This document shows positions 57,883 through 64,000 of a stretch of 64,000 bases of DNA, one piece after another (the stretch's first letter is position 1; every line of letters starts with the position of its first letter). The stretch covers positions 17,353 through 81,352 of the forward strand of contig CAZJXN010000004.1 of the NCBI GenBank assembly GCA_964549655.1, written 5' to 3'. The DNA is from JADJNW01 sp964549655 (GTDB taxonomy: Bacteria; Bacteroidota; Bacteroidia; Chitinophagales; Saprospiraceae). A model generated the notes under the pieces. It was not told the origin of the DNA. It saw nothing but the letters and a program-made list of their open reading frames with translations, and made no database searches. Made by a program: the position numbers and the translations under genes.

Positions 57883-58359
57883 ATGGAATCAGTAACGTTG
57901 GTGCAATCGGAATACGAAATCGAAAGAGGAAAACCCATCCCAAGTAAGAACCATTCTATAGTTCAAGGGAATATCTATTTCTTGCTTCGACAAAAATATG
58001 AGGAGCATTATCGTATTTTGACGGAAGTAAGTATCATGATTGATGAAAAAGAGCGAATACCGGATGTATCTGTTTATCCTTTAATGGATTTTACGCCGGG
58101 TAACGATGAAATACGGCTGACTACTATGCCTTTAGTTGCAATAGAAATTCTGTCTCCTACACAACAGCTCACCGATTTGATTGTCAAATCCTACCGTTAT
58201 TTTGAAGCGGGTGTAAAATCTTATTGGCTGGTGTTACCTGATCTTACCAGTATTTACGTGTTCAGCGCACCCAATGAATATGAAGTTTACGCCAAAAAAG
58301 GTATTTTACGGGATGCACAATTAGACATCGAATTGCAGTTAGAAGATATATTTAAATAA
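57883..58359 (+). CDS. Uma2-family (DUF820) putative restriction-endonuclease-fold protein
   Basis: A 158-residue Uma2 protein with the family core: IPDVSVY (59-65), AIEILSPTQ (86-94) and Lys102 in VKSYRYFEAGVKSYWLV. It is shorter than the one at 23017 because it lacks the helical N-terminus. It sits alone on the plus strand between two minus-strand transporter genes, 117 and 34 bases from them, so it looks like an insertion in an operon. ATG 57883 (MESVTLVQSEYEIERG) is chosen over a TTG at 57856. Confidence 0.85.
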   Translation: MESVTLVQSEYEIERGKPIPSKNHSIVQGNIYFLLRQKYEEHYRILTEVSIMIDEKERIPDVSVYPLMDFTPGNDEIRLTTMPLVAIEILSPTQQLTDLIVKSYRYFEAGVKSYWLVLPDLTSIYVFSAPNEYEVYAKKGILRDAQLDIELQLEDIFK

Positions 58360-58393
58360 GTAGAATCGAATTATTTGTGAGAAGAATGAGGCG

Positions 58394-59359
58394 TTAGTGT
58401 ATTTGCCGAAAGGCTTCCATCAAAGTAGAGAAATTAAAAAAACGTCGCTCGCCTCGATACTCCACATTTGCCTCGCTTTTTGATTGCAAACTCAATAAAT
58501 TTAGCGTATCTCGAATGGATGTTTCAACTGGAATAGAAAGTCCATTACCTTCAAAAGATTGCACCGACAATTGTGTAAAAACATCTTTCAGCGTATAAAC
58601 CGCCCATTCCAATTGCAATTTCTGACCACTAAAAAAATTGGTTACAAATTCGTTTGTTGGATTTTTTAATAATTCTTTTGGGGAGCCGATTTGCTGGACT
58701 TTTCCTTCATGTAATAAACATACCATATCTGCCATTTCAAATGCTTCTTCCACATCGTGGGTGACTAAGATAATCGTTTTATTATTAAACTCCTCTAATT
58801 GTAATACTTCTTTGCGAATGTGTTTGCGAGTAATCGGGTCAAGTGCGCCAAAGGGTTCATCCATCAAAATAATGGGTGGGTCGGCTGCCAAAGCCCGCGC
58901 CAATCCTACGCGCTGCTGTTGTCCGCCGCTGAGTTGGTCGGGGTATTTCGAGGCATATTCTGAAGCAGATAAACCCATGTGTTGCAGCAATTCGTACACA
59001 CGCGTGTGAATGCGTGATTTTTCCCATTGTAATAAATTCGGTACGATTGCAATATTTTCTGCTATGGTGTAATGTGGAAACAAACCCATGTTTTGAATGA
59101 CGTAGCCTATTCGACGGCGCATTTGCTCCAGCGGTTGTTTTGTGACATCTTCGCCATTCACCAAAATTTGACCAGAATCGGGTTCAATCAAACGGTTAAT
59201 CATTCGCAAGGTCGTCGTCTTGCCAGAGCCGCTGGAGCCAATGAGGGCAAGGGTTTGACCGGCTTCCAGTTTGAAACTCAAGTTGTGGACGGCGGTGTGC
59301 TTGCCGAAATGTTTGGTCAGATTTTTTACTTCAATCATGCTTTTGGAGACTGTAGACAT
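58394..59359 (-). CDS. ATP-binding subunit of an OpuC/ProV-type ABC transporter
   Basis: A 321-residue ATPase. Walker A GSSGSGKTT (41-49), Q loop, signature LSGGQQQR, Walker B ILMDEPFGALDP and the switch His in VTHDVEEA. The C-terminal 70 residues replace the CBS pair of OpuCA with a short regulatory stretch. It would energise the permease/binding fusion encoded downstream at 56216. The start at 59359 or the Met at 59338 (MIEVKNLTKHFG) is possible. Upstream lies a TTAGAC-type hairpin. Confidence 0.93.
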   Translation of the reverse strand: MSTVSKSMIEVKNLTKHFGKHTAVHNLSFKLEAGQTLALIGSSGSGKTTTLRMINRLIEPDSGQILVNGEDVTKQPLEQMRRRIGYVIQNMGLFPHYTIAENIAIVPNLLQWEKSRIHTRVYELLQHMGLSASEYASKYPDQLSGGQQQRVGLARALAADPPIILMDEPFGALDPITRKHIRKEVLQLEEFNNKTIILVTHDVEEAFEMADMVCLLHEGKVQQIGSPKELLKNPTNEFVTNFFSGQKLQLEWAVYTLKDVFTQLSVQSFEGNGLSIPVETSIRDTLNLLSLQSKSEANVEYRGERRFFNFSTLMEAFRQIH

Positions 59360-59422
59360 TAGACGATAGATGTTAGACTGTTTAGTCTAATATCTAAAGT
59401 CTATTGTCTAATATCTTTTTCA
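59345..59422. repeat. paired TTAGAC-type text-like repeats
   Basis: AGACATTAGACGATAGATGTTAGAC on the left and GTCTAATATCTAAAGTCTATT on the right can pair with a few mismatches. The same wording occurs at 12019-12103. Confidence 0.6.
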
Positions 59423-59516
59423 AGAGCTTTAAGATAGCGTTTTTTACACAATCGAAAATATAGCAGCTTTTTTTGGAAATAATAGTAATTTTAAAACAAA
59501 TTAATCTCAACGATCC

Positions 59517-59630
59517 ATGAAAACTTATCTCTACCAATCCGTTCAACTCATGGTAATCGCGGTTTTCGCTCATTTTCTGGTTGAATTTATAGCGGGTACA
59601 GCAGGATGCCCCCTCTTTTTAGTCATTTAA
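59517..59630 (+). CDS. small hydrophobic protein or remnant, 37 aa
   Basis: A complete frame MKTYLYQSVQLMVIAVFAHF then LVEFIAGTAGCPLFLVI: short polar start and one long hydrophobic segment. It lies 82 bases before the histidine-kinase stub and could be the start of a membrane protein cut by the repeat element, or a small protein of its own. Confidence 0.35.
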   Translation: MKTYLYQSVQLMVIAVFAHFLVEFIAGTAGCPLFLVI

Positions 59631-59651
59631 CCATTTCTATTTATTGATTGT

Positions 59652-59749
59652 AACCCCACGCTGTCGCAAGTTGCAAACTTGCGATTTTGAATAATAAGAA
59701 GTCTCCGCCTTCTTGCAAGAAATATCCGAAGTTACAAACTTCGGACAGC
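59652..59749 (-). repeat. CGCAAGTTGCAAACTTGCG element, copy 3, inverted, at the kinase stub
   Basis: CGCAAGTTGCAAACTTGCG (59665-59683) with outer ACGCTG as in copy 2, and TCCGAAGTTACAAACTTCGGA-type hairpin (59725-59745). Kinase homology begins immediately after it. Confidence 0.8.
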
Positions 59750-60033
59750 TTGGGATTGTCAATGAATTATTGACCAATGCTTTGAAATACGCTTTCCCGC
59801 AAGGGCAAGCAGGCGCAATCAAAATGAGTTTGGAATTCATGGATGCAGAAACGTCACACTTGCGCATCGCTGATAATGGCGTTGGAAAAGAACTGGGGGT
59901 AGCCGCGCAAGGAACGGGTTTCGGCACGCAGCTAGTCGCGTTACTCACCCGACAACTCGAAGGTACGATGACGCAAGAAACAAACAATGGAACGATTATT
60001 TTGCTGCAATTTAAGAAAACAAAAGCCGCATGA
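59713..60033 (+). pseudogene. C-terminal stub of a sensor histidine kinase
   Basis: It carries only the ATP-binding part of a histidine kinase: N box LGIVNELLTNALKYAF, G1 RIADNGVGKE, G2 GTGFGTQLVALL and the last strands. The dimerisation/phosphoacceptor domain and any sensor are missing. Homology starts at about 59749, directly after the palindromic repeat. The frame reaches upstream only into repeat sequence with a TTG start, so a stable product is doubtful. Its 3' end (FKKTKAA) is duplicated at 60927-60960. The response regulator it probably served is at 60994. Confidence 0.75.
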
Positions 60034-60042
60034 TATTCAAAA
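60009..60042 (+). repeat. 34-base direct repeat, copy 1 (kinase 3' end)
   Basis: 32 of 34 bases identical to 60927-60960. It contains the last codons and stop of the kinase stub and is followed by an AACCT/AGGTT hairpin, as is copy 2. Confidence 0.85.
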
Positions 60043-60162
60043 CCTGTAAGGTTTTTGGAAACTTTTGTATTTAACAAATGGTTGTAAGGAGCGCATCTAC
60101 TGCACTTATTCTATTTTATGTGAATTTTAATAATATTTTACAATAAAAACCACTAGACCCCG

Positions 60163-60864
60163 ATGGAACTTTTTAAAGAACCTAACATGATTTTTGTGAA
60201 AGGTGGCACTTTTCAGATGGGTAATAAGGAAGGAGATGACAACGAAGAACCGGTACATACCGTGCGTGTACAACATTTTTATATTGGAAAATACGCCGTG
60301 AGCTTTCGAGAATACGATTTTTTTTGTGAAACTACAAGACGTCCTAAACCAGAACTCGGTAATTGGGAATCAGAGCGCGGTACACGCCCGGTTTATAATG
60401 TAAGCTGGAAGGAAGCTAACCGTTATTGCCAATGGCTAACCGAAAAAACAGGAAAAATGTATCGCCTGCCTACCGAAGCCGAATGGGAATACGCCGCGCA
60501 CGGTGGACGACAAGCTAATGGCTACGCATATGCGGGTAGCAACGATGTAGAGGAGGTAGCTTGGTACATCTCCAACTGTAACTACCAATCCCACCAAGTA
60601 GGACAGAAAAAAGCCAACGAACTGGGCTTGTACGACATGAGCGGTAATGTATGGGAATGGTGTAATGATTGGTATGATAAAAATTATTACGTCGAAAGTG
60701 ATAATAGCGATAACCCAAAAGGACCAGCCACCGGAATTGGGCGCGTCATACGTGGCGGCGCTTGGCACAATAGTGTTAGTAGTTGTGGGGTTTCTAGTCG
60801 CACTGGTAGTAGCAGTTCTACACGTTCAGAAGGTGTTGGTTTTCGGCTTGCCCATGGGATATAG
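60163..60864 (+). CDS. SUMF1/formylglycine-generating-enzyme-like domain protein, candidate diversified protein
   Basis: A 233-residue single-domain protein of the FGE-sulfatase (C-type-lectin-like) fold, cytosolic by sequence (no signal peptide). Family landmarks: GGTFQMGNKEGDDNEEPVH, YNVSWKEANRYCQWLT, YRLPTEAEWEYAA, YDMSGNVWEWCNDWY, GRVIRGGAW and GFRLA. The catalytic Cys pair of true formylglycine enzymes is not evident, so enzyme activity is doubtful. The C-terminal segment at 196-227 has Ser, Gly, Thr and Val where relatives often have Asn; almost all of these codons can come from AAY by changing A. It is bracketed by direct repeats and splits a kinase/regulator pair. Confidence 0.85.
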   Translation: MELFKEPNMIFVKGGTFQMGNKEGDDNEEPVHTVRVQHFYIGKYAVSFREYDFFCETTRRPKPELGNWESERGTRPVYNVSWKEANRYCQWLTEKTGKMYRLPTEAEWEYAAHGGRQANGYAYAGSNDVEEVAWYISNCNYQSHQVGQKKANELGLYDMSGNVWEWCNDWYDKNYYVESDNSDNPKGPATGIGRVIRGGAWHNSVSSCGVSSRTGSSSSTRSEGVGFRLAHGI

Positions 60865-60926
60865 TTCTTTAGGATTACAAAAAACAAATTTATTAAAATC
60901 AAGATTTGTGATAAACGTGTAAATAG

Positions 60927-60960
60927 ATTTAAGAAAACAAAAACCGCTTGATATTCAAAA
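60927..60960 (+). repeat. 34-base direct repeat, copy 2
   Basis: A copy of the kinase 3' end (60009-60042), now downstream of the SUMF1 gene and 33 bases before the response regulator. Confidence 0.85.
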
Positions 60961-60993
60961 AACCTTATAGGTTTGTAACACAAAAACCGATTG

Positions 60994-61737
60994 ATGGACA
61001 CACCCATTAAACTCCTCATCGTCGAGGACGACATGATTATCGCTGCCAATATTTCTTTACAACTCAGCAATTTGGGGTACGAAGTCACCGGTATTGTGTC
61101 GCGCCGCGAAGAAGCCATTTTGCAAATCGAAGAAAATCAGCCCGATATCGTTTTGCTCGACATTCACCTGAAAGGCGCACTCGACGGCATCGCCACTGCC
61201 CACGAGATGCAGAAAAATGCCGGTATTCCCATTATTTACTTGACTGCCAATGCCGACGAAGCAACTTTCAACCGCGCCAAAGCGACTCGCCCCTACGCTT
61301 TTATTTCCAAGCCTTTTAAAAAATTAGATTTACAACGCGCTATCGAATTGACTATCAGTAGAATGGCGTAGAATCAAGCACTTGAAATCGAACAAGAACG
61401 CTCCGTCGAAGCGCCCTTTATTTTGAGCGACCGTATTTTTGTGCGGCACAAAGAAACGATGGTCAAAATTTTTATTGAAGACATTTTTTACATCGAAGCC
61501 GAGCGCAATTACTGCCGCATTTTTACCAAAAATAAAGAATACCTGCTCGCCAGCACCCTCAAAATCATGGAAGAAAAATTGCCTACTCGCCATTTCATCC
61601 GCGTACATCGCTCCTTTATGATTAACCTTTCACAGGTAGATGAAGTCGCCGAAAGTCACGTCGTCATTGCCCGCAAAGCCATTCCTTTGAGCAAATCGCT
61701 AAGGGAGGAATTGTTGAAGCGGATTCAGACGATTTGA
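60994..61737 (+). pseudogene. LytTR-family response regulator with an in-frame UAG
   Basis: Codons 1-125 form a complete receiver domain: LLIVEDD (Glu11-Asp13), phosphoacceptor Asp56 in VLLDIHLK, and Lys106 in FISKPFKK. A UAG stop follows at 61369-61371. The same frame then continues without interruption for 121 codons as a LytTR DNA-binding domain (LSDRIFVRHKETMVKIFIED, IFYIEAERNYCRIFT, HFIRVHRSFMINLSQV). A normal gene would read both, about 247 residues. So it is either a nonsense-mutated gene, read-through, or a base-call error. The receiver alone could still be made. Its likely partner is the stub kinase at 59713. Confidence 0.85.
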
Positions 61738-62210
61738 TACCACGCAGCCCGTATAGCGTCAATTGGAATCCCGCCGCATGGCGGGACGGATTGGACGGAT
61801 TAACGCGGATTTTTTTTTACCGTAAAGACGCGGTCTCGATAGCTACTGGTAGAGGAAGTGATGTCATCACTCCTAAAGTGATGACATCACTTCCTCATAC
61901 GAAAATATCGCTTGAAAGGAAATAATTATAAAAATCATAGTTCAGACAAGTGCCCACTGCCTACTGCTCACTTTCCCCGCCGCTCAAAAATTCCCCGCCT
62001 TCGGACAAGAAAACCACTCCTTCGTCCTCGCTCGCTTGGTTTTCGCTGTAATTCCCTGCTTCTTCGAGCTGTGATTCTAACGCATTCACTAAAAAAGAAA
62101 AGGACGGTAGTAAATACCCATTTCTAAAAACTGCGTATTTCTACGCGTAAAAAATTCGAAGGAATCAATGACTTTATCCTATTATTTTTCACATTCAAAC
62201 CATTCCAACC
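61738..62210. other. 473-base region of hairpin and text-like repeats
   Basis: It holds a TCCCGCC-GGCGGGA hairpin (61769-61786), GCGGATT words (61779-61812), the 20-bp inverted repeat at 61852-61896, and ACTGCCTACTGCTCACT words near 61953. No gene is supported. Confidence 0.55.
61852..61896. repeat. perfect 20-bp inverted repeat (GAGGAAGTGATGTCATCACT)
   Basis: Arms 61852-61871 and 61877-61896 with a five-base loop. Each arm itself contains the palindrome GTGATGTCATCAC. Confidence 0.85.
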
Positions 62211-64000
62211 ATGAGACAAACATTTACTTTACGCAAACATTTCCAGTCGCTTGTGCACACGGCAGCGTTAGGGTTCGCACTCTTTTGTCAGCTGGGTATC
62301 GGGTCGGCGCAGGAAATCTTGCTGCCACTTATCACGGGCTTTCAGGTCAAAGTCACTGGTGCGCCTCCTACCATTTGCCAACCTAGTACTGCCAAAGCGA
62401 TACCGGGTAACTTTTTTATTGTCCCATTTATTACACCCAACCTATTATCTACCAATGGTGAAACGTATCATGTGGCTACGGCAGGCAAAACGGACACCCT
62501 GACCGTGGATATTCCTGCTGTGGGAAACCTCCCTTACTGCCAATTTTCAGTTGAATTATCAATATGGGTCAGTGAATACCAGCCCGATAGGCGGCGGCGG
62601 GGTGCAGCAGGTTAGCAACCCACCGGCAGGTTTTATCCGCTTCAAATTGCCGGTAACCTTTCCAGTGGGTCACAATCAGTCCTATGTAGCTTTTGTAGTA
62701 AGAGATGTTGTGGGCAATCCGGCAGAATTCCATGGAAACCTGATGGTCATTCCCTTCGTCGTATTAGGTCCCATCAGAGCAGCGGTGGACTCCCTGGGCG
62801 TCACCGTTCAACCTCAATTGCCTTATCTCATCTTGCACGCCCCACCGGGCGACGGCAGCAGCAGCGAATTTCTGGATACGAAAACCACCTGCCGCGAATT
62901 CACGGACACCTACGCCCAGGATGGCTCCAACTCTACCAACCTTGCCGTCAAACTGGGTGTTAAAGGGTCGCTGGGCTTTATTAACACCATAGACTATGAA
63001 TTTTCGGTGACGCTCAGCGGGGGCGTGACAGCGGGCGATTTGAGTGTCAAAACGAGTTCCAATCAGACCTGCGTGACCGTCAGCGAGGGCTTTATGACGA
63101 CCGAATTGAGCGGACCAGACGGAGGCGGGGATGTGTTCATCGGCTACGGTACGGACCTGGTCTATGGCGTTTACGAATACTGGAAATTGAACAAAAACGC
63201 CTGTAACATCAGCCTTGACACGGGATTGATTTATGCCCCAGTTGGTCAACCCAGACCCTTTGCTTCCACCAAGACCTCTATTCTCTCCAATATTGCGCTG
63301 CTGCAAGAAAGAGTAAACAATACGGCGCTTCGTGTAAAGACACGCAACGACGCGCAAAACCAAATAGATGTCTGGAGGCAAGTGTTGTCACTGAATGATG
63401 CCAATGTCAACAAGCCCAACAATGTGTTGCTGGAATCTCCGAGTTTTAGTTCGGGTGTCTCCCGTGTTGTAGAAAATAGCATTACGGTGTCAGAAACCAA
63501 TTCCATTCAAGTGGAACATTACATCGAAGGAAATGCCAAGGTGGATGTGGTGGTAAATATAGGCGGCTCCGGCGTGGCGGGCGGCTACGAGTACAAATCT
63601 TCCAAACGTTTTGGAAAAACCCAAAGTCAAACCGCCGAAAGTGCCAAAGTGCTGCGCTACACCCTCGCCGACAGCAATCCGGGGGATGAGTTCAATCTCG
63701 ACGTATACCGCGACCCGATGTACGGCACACCTATTTTCAAAACCAAAGCAGGCACCAAAAGCAGTTGTCCTTACCAAGGCGGTTACCAGCGTGACCAACC
63801 TAAGCTGAAGCATACCGGACGAACCAGCGACCGTATCACCATTTTGAAGGCACCTTTAGCACTTGATTCCTCGGCAATTTTTCAGGTAGATGTGTGCAAC
63901 GAATCGAACGAACCACGCACGTACCTTTTAAGGGTAAATGACGACTTAAATCCAGGCGGAGCGCGGATTTTTGCTTCCGGCTTCGAATTAAATGTGCCCA
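62211..64000 (+). pseudogene. giant secreted protein, frameshifted near its start and cut by the window end
   Basis: The first frame (62211 to about 62540) gives a signal peptide (about 1-34, ending GIGSAQ) and the start of a beta-rich domain (GFQVKVTGAPPTICQP, TVDIPAVGNLPY). The frame then stops at 62613. The frame one base over is open from about 62540 to the end of the window (486 codons) and continues the same kind of protein: NFQLNYQYGSVNTSP, RFKLPVTFPVGHNQSY, LHAPPGDGSSSEF, VTLSGGVTAGDL, VNIGGSGVAGGYEY, LNPGGARIFASGFELN. One base gained near 62530-62545 explains this. The Gly/Asn/Ser-rich beta pattern suggests a large cell-surface protein; family not recognised. Confidence 0.7.

Noticed and set aside
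61912..62127. 71-codon frame before the giant surface gene
   Set aside because: Built from ACTGCCTACTG-type repeat words and Pro/Arg-rich nonsense; no start context or domain.

Overview
The window looks like a chromosomal piece of a free-living member of the Bacteroidota, most likely the Saprospiria (Haliscomenobacter/Lewinella-like). The evidence is a type IX secretion C-terminal domain, several carboxypeptidase-regulatory-domain/TonB receptors, promoters of the TTTG-N19-TAnnTTTG type, a tRNA without encoded CCA, and an EAD11-type adaptor domain. The lineage is inferred from recalled family resemblance. Three runs of exactly 100 N (11755, 15625, 23805) are scaffold joins, and each sits in sequence repeated on both sides of the gap.

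Layout. 1-5.8 kb: end of a nuclease-like gene, a metal-binding HMA protein, a TonB receptor, truA and lepA. 5.8-10.1 kb: a long gene-poor stretch, then an ECF sigma/anti-sigma pair next to a secreted fasciclin protein whose FAS1 domain is split by a large repeat insert, with a tiny membrane-protein ORF on either side. 10.4-20 kb: housekeeping genes (purA, fur-like, rel/spo, tRNA-Leu, tig-clpP-clpX). 20-22.4 kb: an arsenic operon (arsR, arsM, aquaporin, arsC) with no efflux pump. 22.5-35.7 kb: zinc-finger and Uma2 proteins, a secreted M14 peptidase, outer-membrane receptors, a serine hydrolase and rpe. 35.7-37 kb: 1.3 kb without a protein gene that holds two homologous minus-strand transcription units, each with a promoter-like start and an intrinsic terminator. 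37-46 kb: a large hypothetical protein, a GHL10 glycosidase, an exonuclease, a DEAD-box helicase, hemW, a PIN toxin-antitoxin pair and a Crp/Fnr regulator. 46-56 kb: a discoidin/T9SS protein, an amine oxidase, a second Crp/Fnr regulator, an EAD11-membrane protein, an Omp85 protein and a MazEF-type pair. 56-59.4 kb: a betaine/choline-type ABC transporter whose two genes are separated by an oppositely oriented Uma2 gene. 59.4-61.7 kb: a damaged two-component locus (kinase stub, inserted SUMF1 gene, response regulator with an in-frame UAG). 62.2-64 kb: a frameshifted giant secreted protein running off the window.

The strongest unexplained theme is the intergenic DNA. Several unrelated families of short hairpin repeats and short-period text-like repeats fill most gaps. 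They serve as terminators between convergent genes, bracket the PIN toxin-antitoxin module, abut the truncated kinase, and in at least three places lie inside coding sequence (hemW interior, hemW C-terminus, just after the Omp85 signal peptide). A second theme is the SUMF1 gene: it is bracketed by 34-bp direct repeats copied from the kinase 3' end, and its C-terminal codons look like the output of adenine mutagenesis, as in targets of diversity-generating retroelements. No reverse transcriptase is visible here.
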